This document shows positions 52,045-61,558 of a stretch of DNA of 64,000 nucleotides, piece after piece. The DNA lies in the NCBI GenBank assembly GCA_024305105.1, contig JAMWZA010000005.1:1-64000 (forward strand). The letters are read 5' to 3'. Under the pieces are notes generated by a model, which worked only from the letters and a program-made list of their open reading frames with translations, searched no databases and was not told the origin of the DNA. The position numbers and the translations under genes are program-made. Position 1 is the stretch's first letter; the number at the start of each line of letters is the position of its first letter. The DNA is from Marinoscillum sp. Its GTDB lineage: Bacteria; Bacteroidota; Bacteroidia; Cytophagales; Cyclobacteriaceae.

Positions 52045-54876
52045 ATGAAAAACCCAATGCTCTTTAAAAAACTTCTCGCATTGACACTAATCCTTGTCAT
52101 TGCTATAACTACTACGTCCGCTCAAGAAAAGGACATTTCCGGGCAAATGCTTTCGAGCCCTATTCCAAATGATCCAAAGGTGCGAATTGGGCAGCTGCAG
52201 AATGGACTTACTTACTATATCCGAAAAAATGATAAACCCGAAGATAAGATTGAGTTTAGACTGGTTATCAATGCAGGCTCCATTCTAGAGAATGAAGATC
52301 AGCAAGGGCTTGCCCACTTTGTGGAGCATATGGCATTTAATGGTAGTGAAAATTTTCAAAAAAATGAATTGGTCAATTACCTGCAGTCTATCGGTGTGGA
52401 GTTTGGTGCTGACCTCAATGCCTACACTAGTTTTGATGAAACGGTGTATATGCTACCTATCCCAACAGGAGATCCGGAAGTGATGGATAAAGGACTAAAA
52501 GTGCTGGAAGACTGGGCTGGCGGCCTACAATTTACTGCTGAGGAAATCGACAAAGAGCGTGGAGTAGTCATCGAAGAATGGAGACTGGGACAAGGTGCTG
52601 ACCAACGGATGCGTGACGAATGGTTTCCCGTCATGTTTAAAAATTCACAGTATGCCAACCGCCTACCGATTGGAAAAAAGGAGATCATCGAAAATGCTGA
52701 TTACCAAACGATCAAAGACTTTTACAATGATTGGTACCGACCAGAACTGATGGCTGTAATAGCCGTTGGTGATCTGGAGCCTGATGAGATTGAAAAAGAA
52801 ATCAAATCTCGCTTCGGTAAGTTAGAAAACCCAACAGATGTACGGGAGAGAAAAGAATTTGAAGTGCCTAGTCATGAAGAAACGTATGTGGCTATAGAAC
52901 AAGACAAAGAAGCTTCATTTACACTGGTGAGACTGGTTTATAAACAAGATGACAATGAGAAGACCAAGCAGCTAAAAGATTACAGAAAGCAACTGACTTA
53001 CGGTCTCTTCAATAGTATGCTGAATCAGCGTCTTAATGAACTACGCCAATCAGCGGAACCACCGTTCGTATTTGCCAGCTCAAGCTACGGAAGCATGGTA
53101 CGTACCAAGAAGAATTTTCAATCGTTTGCCATGGTAGGTGAGGATGGCATCATGAATGGTCTGGAAGCACTAGTGGAGGAGAATGAACGTGTACGCCGTT
53201 ATGGGTTCACGAATGGCGAGCTTGAACGGGCAAAAATGCGCTATCTGAATAGTTTGGAGCAAGAAATGAAAGAAGCCGGTAAAACTGAAAGCGGTCGTTT
53301 GGCGTCTGAGTATGTTTCGGCCTTCCTGGATGAATCACCAATAATTGCTCCTGAGTTTAGTTATGAGTTTGCCAAGAAGCAATTTGATGGAATAAAGCTG
53401 GAGGAGATCAACCAGTATGCATCCAAATGGATCAAAGAGCAAGATCGTGTGGTGGTCATCACCGGGCCTGAAAAAGACAACCCGGATGTAACCAAAGAAA
53501 ACGTCTTGAAACTACTGGATGAGGTAGGCTTGGCAGAGCTTGAACCCTATGCTGATGAGATGTCTGGTGCAGAGTTAATGCCAACTAAACCAAAAAAAGG
53601 CACAGTAGCGTCGGAAAAGGCCATTAACAAAGTGAACATCACTGAATTAAAGTTATCCAACGGGATGACTGTTGTTTTGAAGTCAACCGATTTTAAGAAC
53701 GATGAAATACTCATGTCAGCTTATAGCGATGGTGGACATTCATTGTACAACGATGCAGATTACCCGAGTGCTACCTACTCTGCAAGCATCGTTGCTGAAA
53801 GTGGTGTTTCAGATTTTTCCAAAACCGACTTGGATAAGTTGTTTTCAGGAAAAACAGTTCGCGTATCTCCTTATGTAGGCACGTACGACGAAGGATTTAA
53901 TGGAGCCGCTGCACCGAAAGACCTGGAAACGATGATGCAAATGATCAATTTGTACTTTACCGCTCCGCGAAAAGATACGGAGAGTTTTGAGTCGTTTAAA
54001 AGTAGAAATACCATGCTGTATGGCAATCTATTGTCCAACCCGCAGTATTATTTTCAAAATGAGATAATCAAAATACTGAGCTCCAACAGTCTACGCACAG
54101 GCTTTCCTACAGCTGAGGAATTGCAGCAAATTGACCTTGATAAAGCGTATCAAATTTATGACGAGCGCTTTGCTGACCCAGCCAACTTCACCTTCTTCTT
54201 TGTAGGCAACTTTTCAGCAGATGAAATCAAACCAATGTTAGAAACCTATTTGGCCAGTATTCCATCTGTGAGTCGAGAGGAGTCTTGGAATGACCTGGGC
54301 ATTCGTCCGCCAGCTGGTACGTTGAAAAAAGTAATCAAAAAAGGTACTGACCCTAAAAGTCAGGTCTCCATTAACTATAAAGGCGAGACGGATTACAGCA
54401 GGAAAGCGTCCTATGTACTGAGCAGCCTCGGCGAAGTGATAACCAACCGTTTAATAGACTTGATTCGAGAGGAGAAAAGTGGTGTATATGGTGTGGGTGC
54501 AAACGGCTACCTGAGTCAACGACCATATGAAAACTATTCATTTAGTATTTCATTCCCATGCGGTCCAGAAAACATGGTGGAGCTAAAACAGGCAGTTTAC
54601 GATGAAATAGCGCTCATCAAAAAAAATGGAATCACTGACGAGGACCTCAATGAAGTAAAAGAAGCGCAACGCATCGATCGCAAAGAAAGCTTAAAGGAAA
54701 ACCGCTACTGGTTGAACGCTCTTTCCAGCTATTATACCTACGATTGGAACCTGGACACATTTTATGATTATGAAAACCGTATAGAAACACTGAAAGCAAA
54801 AGACCTGCAAGACGCAGCTAAAAAATACCTTGTTGATGAAAATCTAATAGAGATAGTGCTGATGCCGGAGGAGTAG
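52045..54876 (+). CDS. M16-family (pitrilysin-like) zinc metallopeptidase, exported
   Basis: HFVEHMAFNGSENF (HxxEH), downstream E in EERGVVIEEW-like KERGVVIEEW, duplicated M16 domains, N-terminal signal peptide. Confidence 0.95.
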   Translation: MKNPMLFKKLLALTLILVIAITTTSAQEKDISGQMLSSPIPNDPKVRIGQLQNGLTYYIRKNDKPEDKIEFRLVINAGSILENEDQQGLAHFVEHMAFNGSENFQKNELVNYLQSIGVEFGADLNAYTSFDETVYMLPIPTGDPEVMDKGLKVLEDWAGGLQFTAEEIDKERGVVIEEWRLGQGADQRMRDEWFPVMFKNSQYANRLPIGKKEIIENADYQTIKDFYNDWYRPELMAVIAVGDLEPDEIEKEIKSRFGKLENPTDVRERKEFEVPSHEETYVAIEQDKEASFTLVRLVYKQDDNEKTKQLKDYRKQLTYGLFNSMLNQRLNELRQSAEPPFVFASSSYGSMVRTKKNFQSFAMVGEDGIMNGLEALVEENERVRRYGFTNGELERAKMRYLNSLEQEMKEAGKTESGRLASEYVSAFLDESPIIAPEFSYEFAKKQFDGIKLEEINQYASKWIKEQDRVVVITGPEKDNPDVTKENVLKLLDEVGLAELEPYADEMSGAELMPTKPKKGTVASEKAINKVNITELKLSNGMTVVLKSTDFKNDEILMSAYSDGGHSLYNDADYPSATYSASIVAESGVSDFSKTDLDKLFSGKTVRVSPYVGTYDEGFNGAAAPKDLETMMQMINLYFTAPRKDTESFESFKSRNTMLYGNLLSNPQYYFQNEIIKILSSNSLRTGFPTAEELQQIDLDKAYQIYDERFADPANFTFFFVGNFSADEIKPMLETYLASIPSVSREESWNDLGIRPPAGTLKKVIKKGTDPKSQVSINYKGETDYSRKASYVLSSLGEVITNRLIDLIREEKSGVYGVGANGYLSQRPYENYSFSISFPCGPENMVELKQAVYDEIALIKKNGITDEDLNEVKEAQRIDRKESLKENRYWLNALSSYYTYDWNLDTFYDYENRIETLKAKDLQDAAKKYLVDENLIEIVLMPEE

Positions 54877-54886
54877 AATAACGATT

Positions 54887-54914
54887 AAGCCCTATCAGTA
54901 ACGTGATAGGGCTT
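54887..54914. terminator. Bidirectional intrinsic terminator between converging M16 peptidase and molybdenum hydroxylase genes
   Basis: AAGCCCTATCA-GTAACG-TGATAGGGCTT, followed by ATTGTTTTG. Confidence 0.85.
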
Positions 54915-54938
54915 ATTGTTTTGTTAAGTCATTTTAGT

Positions 54939-57152
54939 CTACCCCACCTCCAGATTAATCTGCTCCTGCTGAGCCGTGCTAAATGGTGTGTGGTAGTAGC
55001 GGTTGCCCGTGGCTTTGTATAGCGCATTCGCTAGCGCCCCTACTGCAGGTGGCAGTCCTGGTTCTCCAAGACCTGTTGGGTCGATTTCGTTTTCCACAAA
55101 ATGAACTACTATTTCCTTTGGTGCCTGCGAGTGACGTATGAGCTGGTACTGACCAAAGTTACTATAACCAGGCTTACCGTTTTCAAACTTCATCTCACTA
55201 TAGAGTGCATGGCCTATTCCATCTACTACGCCTCCTTCGATCATGTTCACAGCACCTTCTTTATTGATCACAATCCCACAGTCTACAGCGCACCATACCT
55301 TCTGAACCTTAGGCTGACCCGATTCCATCACCACGTCCATTACTTCAGCCACATAGGAACTGTGACAGAAATAAGCAGCAATGCCCCGGCTAACACCGGG
55401 AGTCTCCTGACCCCAGTTGCACTTTTCTTTCACTAGCTTCAGCACACCAGCGTACCTATCTGCATCGTATTCATATTCTTCACCGACCGGATTGTTTTTC
55501 GCACGCTCAAAAAGCGCTAGTCTAAATTCGATTGGATCTTTTTCGGCCAGCTCGGCCACTTCATCCAAAAACGACTGCTCGGCTCCTGCGGTAAAGTGTG
55601 ATCGTGGCGCTCTCCAGGCTCCTGTGGAAATGTTGGTACTGGAGGCGATCTTTTCTGCCGAATAGTTATCCACTGCTCCCGCCGGGAATCGGTTAGGGAA
55701 AATAGGGCCTTCAGGCAATCCTACTCCTTTTACTGAGAAAGCGATTAGGTTATTTTTTTCGTCCAGACCGGCCTTATAGGTAGCCAAATAAGCGGGACGA
55801 TAGGTCCCCTGGGTCATGTCATCTTCGCGAGTATAGATCAGTTTAATTGGCACACCCATTTTTTTAGAAATCGCTGCTGCTTCCAGTCCATAATGGATAT
55901 ATAGCCGTTTACCGAATCCACCACCAATTCGCGTCATCCTCACCTCGATGTTCTCTACAGGAATTCCTAAAAGTGCTGACGTTCGGTCTTCCAGAGCCTT
56001 GGGAGTTTGTACCGGACCGACCAGGTCTACTGAGTTTTCCTGAACATCCGCATAAAAATTCATCGGCTCCATCGTATTGTGAGCGATGAACGGTGAAGTA
56101 TAAGTGCGCTCAATGACTTTAGATGCTTTCGCAAATGCAGCCTCCGGATCGCCATCCTTCCGGCTTTCGGTTACTTCACCTTTTAGTAAATCTTCCTGGA
56201 GTCTTTTGGTATGTTGGTCTGAGCTTTCTGGCTCACTTACTGTTTCGTATGTCACCCGCAATGCTTTTTTCGCATTCATCAGCTGCCAGGTAGACTCCCC
56301 TACAAGGGCGATCAATTTATTAAAAGCATTGACTTCTGTCCAGCCAGGCTCTTCTGTGGTGGTATCTATGGTAAATGCATCCAGCACACCATCCATTGCC
56401 ACGATTTCATCGCGATTGAAGTCTTTTACCTTCATTCCAAAAGCTGGCGGATGATGGATCATAGCCAGCTTCATTCCTTCTTTTTGAAAATCCAACCCAA
56501 AGAGCGGCTCCCCGGTAACGATCTTTTTTCCTTCCACATTCTTCTTGGAAGTCCCGATGATCTTATAGTCTTTTGGCTCCTTCAGGTCCAGTTCTTCCGG
56601 CACTTCGAGGCCTACTGCCTTCGCAGCGATCTCGCCATATCCCATGACGCGACCACCGGATGCCTCTTTGATTACTCCTCCTTCTGTAAGCAGACTAGAA
56701 ATGTCTACCTGCCACTCTTTAGCAGTAGCTTCCAACAGCATTCTACGGCCAGCAGCTCCGGCCATTCTTAGTGGTGTCCACCCTAACCGCACAGACAAAC
56801 TGCCTCCGGCAAACTGCGGGTTTTTAAAAGCGTCCGCATCTAATTTACCTTGCTCTACAATGACCTTTTTCCAGTCCACATCCAGCTCCTCCGCTACGAT
56901 CATCGGCAGTGAGGTCATCACATTCTGACCAATTTCCGGGTTGGGGTTGTAAATGGTTATGACACCATTATTTCCAATCTTGAGGTAACCGTTTAGTTGA
57001 AACCATTCATCCGGCATGGCCAGAATTTCTTCTTTGCTTTGCCCGGGTGTGCATGATGCCAACCAGCTAAAGCTGATGATCAAGCCACCGCCAGCAGCGG
57101 CGGATGTTTTTAGAAAAGATCTTCGTCCTACTCGTGTTTTTATTAGTGACAT
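54939..57152 (-). CDS. Xanthine dehydrogenase-family molybdopterin-binding subunit (IorB/isoquinoline 1-oxidoreductase beta-like), Tat-exported
   Basis: Tat signal GRRSFLKTSAAAGGG; MTRIGGGFGKRLYIHYGLEAAAISK; GAWRAPRSHFTAGAEQSFLDE; GEPGLPPAVGALANALYKATG. Confidence 0.93.
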   Translation of the reverse strand: MSLIKTRVGRRSFLKTSAAAGGGLIISFSWLASCTPGQSKEEILAMPDEWFQLNGYLKIGNNGVITIYNPNPEIGQNVMTSLPMIVAEELDVDWKKVIVEQGKLDADAFKNPQFAGGSLSVRLGWTPLRMAGAAGRRMLLEATAKEWQVDISSLLTEGGVIKEASGGRVMGYGEIAAKAVGLEVPEELDLKEPKDYKIIGTSKKNVEGKKIVTGEPLFGLDFQKEGMKLAMIHHPPAFGMKVKDFNRDEIVAMDGVLDAFTIDTTTEEPGWTEVNAFNKLIALVGESTWQLMNAKKALRVTYETVSEPESSDQHTKRLQEDLLKGEVTESRKDGDPEAAFAKASKVIERTYTSPFIAHNTMEPMNFYADVQENSVDLVGPVQTPKALEDRTSALLGIPVENIEVRMTRIGGGFGKRLYIHYGLEAAAISKKMGVPIKLIYTREDDMTQGTYRPAYLATYKAGLDEKNNLIAFSVKGVGLPEGPIFPNRFPAGAVDNYSAEKIASSTNISTGAWRAPRSHFTAGAEQSFLDEVAELAEKDPIEFRLALFERAKNNPVGEEYEYDADRYAGVLKLVKEKCNWGQETPGVSRGIAAYFCHSSYVAEVMDVVMESGQPKVQKVWCAVDCGIVINKEGAVNMIEGGVVDGIGHALYSEMKFENGKPGYSNFGQYQLIRHSQAPKEIVVHFVENEIDPTGLGEPGLPPAVGALANALYKATGNRYYHTPFSTAQQEQINLEVG

Positions 57153-57158
57153 ATTGGG

Positions 57159-57614
57159 TTAGGCTTTAGCTGCTTCTTTAATTGCTTGTTTGATTCTGGT
57201 GTAGGTACCACACCGGCAGATATTGCCATTCATGGCACCTTCTATTTGCTCATCCGTAGGATTAGGAGTGGACGCCAAAAGTGACGATGCACTCATTATT
57301 TGTCCGGCCTGGCAATAACCACATTGGGGCACATCTATCTTCAACCAAGCTTTTTGCACTGGGTGATCACCGTTTTCCGAGAGTCCCTCAATGGTGGTGA
57401 TTTCATTTCCACCAACACTGGAGACCGGTAACGTACACGATCTGGTCGCTACACCATTAAGATGAACGGTACAGGCACCGCATTGAGCAATACCACAACC
57501 ATATTTGGTACCAACCATATCCAGGTGATCACGTAGCACCCACAGCATGGGAGTCTGAGGGTCTACATCCACCTCCAGATTCTTGCCATTGATTTTAAGT
57601 TTGAATTGAGCCAT
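57159..57614 (-). CDS. (2Fe-2S)-binding subunit of molybdenum hydroxylase (IorA-like)
   Basis: [18 protein letters not shown] and [12 protein letters not shown]…[20 protein letters not shown] at 57614 ([10 protein letters not shown]) preferred over 57659. Confidence 0.95.
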   Translation of the reverse strand: MAQFKLKINGKNLEVDVDPQTPMLWVLRDHLDMVGTKYGCGIAQCGACTVHLNGVATRSCTLPVSSVGGNEITTIEGLSENGDHPVQKAWLKIDVPQCGYCQAGQIMSASSLLASTPNPTDEQIEGAMNGNICRCGTYTRIKQAIKEAAKA

Positions 57615-57806
57615 GAAAGAAGTGTTTTTGGTCCTGAAAGATGAATACTCACCTTTCATAGTTTACTGAATTTACCAATAAGATAAACAATCCAATTTTC
57701 AACTCCTCAATCATTTCAATAGAAGGTCATAATCTGATACAATTGGATACCTGAAAAGATACAAATCTCGACATAAGTATTTAACCCAGCTGGGGGTCAG
57801 AAGAAA

Positions 57807-58430
57807 TTGCTATTTACATTCAGAGGAGATATGTCTTGCTTTGATCTCATGAAAACTGCCGTTTCCATAATGCTCCTTATTGTTCCTCTGTTTGCTATTT
57901 CTTCTGGAAATGTTGACAAATCGAGTGAAGCTGAAGCTTACAAAGTACAGTGGCGGATTATGGTTTTGTCCAAAAAGGTACATGTAGAAATGATGGAGCT
58001 CTCACGCTACAAGAACCTCAAAACCTTTTGCAACGACGATAGCTACAAGGAAACCATTTTCAGTTTACTGGATCAAATCCACACCTACCACGATCTATTG
58101 GAAGAGGACCTCAAAACCACGTCTTACAACCATTCCCGACGAACGATTAAACGTCTCCTGAGGCACATGGACAAACTCGATGAGCAATTCAACGCTGAGG
58201 AGTTTTCTGACTTTTTTAGTGATCAGTGTACGTTCCAGACACGAATTGAAAAGCATTCTAAACACTACAGCGCAGCATTTTCATCTCACTCCTATGGAAG
58301 CAGAGTCTATGCGCAAGAGGTGGTCATGTATAGGTATCTCAAGAGACTGACCAGGCGTATTCAACGCATTAAGAAACATGTGGAAGGCTTTTATGTGAAA
58401 AGAAAAAAATGGGAAGAGCCAATCTCGTGA
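57807..58430 (+). CDS. Hypothetical exported helical protein
   Basis: Open frame with N-terminal hydrophobic segment (SIMLLIVPLFAIS); no recognised family. Start likely within the ORF (MKTAVSIMLL). Confidence 0.6.
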   Translation: MLFTFRGDMSCFDLMKTAVSIMLLIVPLFAISSGNVDKSSEAEAYKVQWRIMVLSKKVHVEMMELSRYKNLKTFCNDDSYKETIFSLLDQIHTYHDLLEEDLKTTSYNHSRRTIKRLLRHMDKLDEQFNAEEFSDFFSDQCTFQTRIEKHSKHYSAAFSSHSYGSRVYAQEVVMYRYLKRLTRRIQRIKKHVEGFYVKRKKWEEPIS

Positions 58431-58569
58431 TGCGTAAGTTCTAATGCTCATCGGAAATAACTCCCGACCCTAGTGACAAAATAGGTTATCCCAAAACATT
58501 TCTCCTTATATCCACTTATCATTTTGCGAATTGATGGCGATATTGTCACTTCAAATCAATAAAGCGAAA

Positions 58570-58947
58570 ATGAAAAAAATAGTACTCTCCAAGGACGCTC
58601 CAGCACCAATAGGTCCTTACAGTCAGGCAGTCATTCATGGCGACACTTTATATGTAACAGGACAGATCGCCATAGATCAGTCTACCGGTAACATGATCAC
58701 AAACAACATCGAAGATGAAACGAATCGGGTAATGAAAAACATTGGTCTCATTCTAAAAGAAGCCGGTGCTGACTATAGTCAAATTATCAAGTGCAGCATT
58801 TTTGTAAGCGATATGGGCAATTTTGGCAGGATCAATGAAGTATATGGTAAGTACTTTGATCAAAACCCTCCTGCTAGAGAAACGGTGGAAGTGAGCTGTC
58901 TCCCAAAAAACGTGAATGTGGAAATTAGCTGCATCGCATACTTGTAA
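58570..58947 (+). CDS. ridA: RidA/YjgF-family enamine/imine deaminase
   Basis: APAPIGPYSQAVIHGDTLYVTGQIAID…PARETVEVSCLPKNVNVEISCIAYL. Confidence 0.93.
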   Translation: MKKIVLSKDAPAPIGPYSQAVIHGDTLYVTGQIAIDQSTGNMITNNIEDETNRVMKNIGLILKEAGADYSQIIKCSIFVSDMGNFGRINEVYGKYFDQNPPARETVEVSCLPKNVNVEISCIAYL

Positions 58948-59414
58948 TGCCCTGGCTTCCTTACAGCCAACATACAATTGTCTCTGAGTTTTCAAAAAAT
59001 GAAGTGCTCAACAAACTTCAGGGGAAAACGCAGGAAATCCGTGCAGCAGAAAGAGTAGCAAAGCCGTTGTTCAATGGCAACATTGATGAAGACGGCTTTC
59101 GCATTTCCTGCGTCATTCACACTCCGCAGAATGCCCTGCCTTTGCTCATAGGCAAAGTAGAACCCACATCTCTCGGGTCGATCATCTTTGTAAAACTAAA
59201 GCTCTTTCCAGCCGCTATTCTCTATCTCAAGGCATTTACCCTGCTGACAGTATTGATCTCCATGGTCTTCCTTCTGCTATCCAAGTGGTATTTCGGTGGG
59301 CTAATTGCCTTACTCATTGGCCTGCTGAATTATGTCATTCTCACGATCTCCTTCTCACGAAAGTGTAAAGAAGCTATTCACACATTGGAGAATCTGCTCG
59401 ATAACCACCAATAA
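58947..59414 (+). CDS. Conserved hypothetical membrane protein
   Basis: Two hydrophobic segments (LYLKAFTLLTVLISMVFLLLS, YFGGLIALLIGLLNYVILTIS); start codon overlaps ridA stop (TAATG). Confidence 0.65.
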   Translation: MPWLPYSQHTIVSEFSKNEVLNKLQGKTQEIRAAERVAKPLFNGNIDEDGFRISCVIHTPQNALPLLIGKVEPTSLGSIIFVKLKLFPAAILYLKAFTLLTVLISMVFLLLSKWYFGGLIALLIGLLNYVILTISFSRKCKEAIHTLENLLDNHQ

Positions 59415-59483
59415 AAACAAAGAACCCTCAATAAGTATTGGCTATTTGATAGTTTTGCACTCCTTAAAAATTACCCAAAGCAT

Positions 59484-61010
59484 ATGGATCAAGTGAGAGT
59501 AAGATTTGCACCAAGCCCTACCGGTGCCCTGCACATTGGGGGAGTAAGAACAGCTCTTTTCAATTACTTATTTGCTAAAAAAAACAACGGCACCTTCATT
59601 CTCAGAATTGAAGATACGGATCAGACAAGGTTCGTGGAAGGAGCAGAAGAATACATCAAACAATCTCTCGAATGGTGCGGAATAGCGCCTGATGAAAGCC
59701 CGTGGACTGGTGGCAACTATGCACCCTACCGACAGTCTGAGCGCAAAGAACTCTATCAAAAATATGTGCAGAAACTTCTGGATGAGGGAAATGCCTACTA
59801 CGCTTTTGATACGCCAGAGGAACTAGACGCCATGCGAGAGCGCCTGAAAGAAGCAGGCATGGCTACTCCACAGTACAATGCGGCAGCTCGCAGGACCATG
59901 AAAAACTCCATCACGCTCTCGGAAGATGAAGTGAAATCAAAAATGGAAGCTGGTGAACCGTATGTGATTCGGTTCAAAGTGGATCCTAAAGAAGAAGTGC
60001 GGCTAAACGATATGATTAGAGGCTGGGTTCATGTACACGGATCCACGCTAGATGACAAGGTATTAATGAAATCTGACGGCCTGCCAACCTACCACCTTGC
60101 GAACATCGTGGATGATCACCTGATGAAAATCACCCATGTGATCCGTGGAGAAGAATGGCTGCCTTCGGCTCCATTACATGTACTTCTTTATAAATATCTG
60201 GGTTTTGCTGACAGCATGCCTCAATTTGCGCATTTGCCACTGATATTGAAGCCGGATGGTAATGGCAAGCTCAGCAAACGAGCTGCGGATAAACTCGGCT
60301 TTCCGATTTTCCCTCTAAACTGGAATGACCCGGAATCAGGCGAACTGTCTACAGGATTTAAAGAAGAAGGTTATCTGCCAGACGCTTTGATCAACTTCCT
60401 GTCATTTCTTGGGTGGAACCCAGGCACAGAGCAGGAGCTATTCAGTAAAAAAGAGTTGATTCAAGCGTTTAGCCTTGAAAAGGTAAATAAAGCTGGAACC
60501 AAATTCGATATCGAAAAAGCCAAGTGGTTCAACCAGCAGTACTTGAAAAATAAGGATGGAGCTGAAATTGCTTCGCTCATCAAAACACAGCTGGAAGAAC
60601 AATATGGCCTCACGACTACTGGTGAGATTGCGCAAGCGATTTTTCATCTTTTAAAGGAACGGGTTACATTTCCACAGGAAATGGCTCCTAATGCGCTTTA
60701 CCTATTTCAAGATCCTACTGAATACGATGAAAAAGTAGTCAGCAAAAAGTGGAACGAAGAAGCCAAAAAGGCAGTGTCTATTTATGCTGATGCACTAAAT
60801 GAAAAAGAGGACATCTCTCCAGAAGAAGCCAAGGAGTTGTTTTTTAACTTGATGGAAGCAAATGACATTAAGGCTGGGAAAAACATGCAGGCTCTCCGTA
60901 TGACCATCACTGGAGCCGGTTCTGGACCGGATTTAATGGAAATTATTTCCATTCTGGGTGGAAAAGCAGTGCATGATCGAATCAAATTCTCCATCAATCA
61001 GTTAAAGTAA
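59484..61010 (+). CDS. gltX: Glutamate--tRNA ligase
   Basis: VRVRFAPSPTGALHIGGVRTALFNYLFAKK; KLSKRAADKLGFPIFPL (KLSKR variant of KMSKS). Confidence 0.97.
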   Translation: MDQVRVRFAPSPTGALHIGGVRTALFNYLFAKKNNGTFILRIEDTDQTRFVEGAEEYIKQSLEWCGIAPDESPWTGGNYAPYRQSERKELYQKYVQKLLDEGNAYYAFDTPEELDAMRERLKEAGMATPQYNAAARRTMKNSITLSEDEVKSKMEAGEPYVIRFKVDPKEEVRLNDMIRGWVHVHGSTLDDKVLMKSDGLPTYHLANIVDDHLMKITHVIRGEEWLPSAPLHVLLYKYLGFADSMPQFAHLPLILKPDGNGKLSKRAADKLGFPIFPLNWNDPESGELSTGFKEEGYLPDALINFLSFLGWNPGTEQELFSKKELIQAFSLEKVNKAGTKFDIEKAKWFNQQYLKNKDGAEIASLIKTQLEEQYGLTTTGEIAQAIFHLLKERVTFPQEMAPNALYLFQDPTEYDEKVVSKKWNEEAKKAVSIYADALNEKEDISPEEAKELFFNLMEANDIKAGKNMQALRMTITGAGSGPDLMEIISILGGKAVHDRIKFSINQLK

Positions 61011-61033
61011 CAGAGACTTTAACTGATATAGAT

Positions 61034-61243
61034 ATGAGTAAGAAGAAAGAAGACCCCGAGAAAAAGCCAAAAGTCAACAAAGAGCTGGAAGGATTTGATG
61101 TAAGCATTGATTCATTTGGAGAGCTAAAGTCCACCATTGCCATTGATAAAATCAATCAATTTCTCAATAATCAGGTGGATGACAAAAAACTGAGAGATCG
61201 CGAAGATCTGGAAGAGCTCAAAAAAGGGAAGAAGAAAAAGTAA
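61034..61243 (+). CDS. Small conserved charged hypothetical protein downstream of gltX
   Basis: 69-aa ORF, same strand, 23 bp after gltX. Confidence 0.6.
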   Translation: MSKKKEDPEKKPKVNKELEGFDVSIDSFGELKSTIAIDKINQFLNNQVDDKKLRDREDLEELKKGKKKK

Positions 61244-61266
61244 GAGCTAGACCTTGCCTAGCTCTT
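61242..61266. terminator. Hairpin terminator after the gltX operon
   Basis: AAGAGCTAG-ACCTTGC-CTAGCTCTT. Confidence 0.65.
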
Positions 61267-61300
61267 GTGTCAACCACTCTGTAGTGGTGACCGCCCTAGA

Positions 61301-61507
61301 CTATTTTTCCTTCCTGCTATCTCTTATTTTCTTCGCACCATAGAGACCACCTGCAACTAACAGTGCAGACAGACCTCCGTCTATTGGCGTGGCTGGTGGA
61401 GCCCCCGGCTGTGCAAACGCAGGTAGAACGAGTAACAATGCTGGCAGCACCAATAGAGTTTTAAATAGTAGATTTTTCATGGTTTTAGTGTTTTGACTTT
61501 GCCCCAA
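61301..61507 (-). CDS. Tiny protein consisting of signal peptide + PID-CTERM-like sorting signal
   Basis: MKNLLFKTLLVLPALLLVLPAFAQPGAPPATPIDGGLSALLVAGGLYGAKKIRDSRKEK: signal peptide, PIDGG motif, short hydrophobic stretch, basic tail. Confidence 0.75.
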   Translation of the reverse strand: MGQSQNTKTMKNLLFKTLLVLPALLLVLPAFAQPGAPPATPIDGGLSALLVAGGLYGAKKIRDSRKEK

Positions 61508-61558
61508 CCCCCAGATACGGCGAACCGCTCCTTCAAGGTGAGGGCTTCTGAGGAATAA

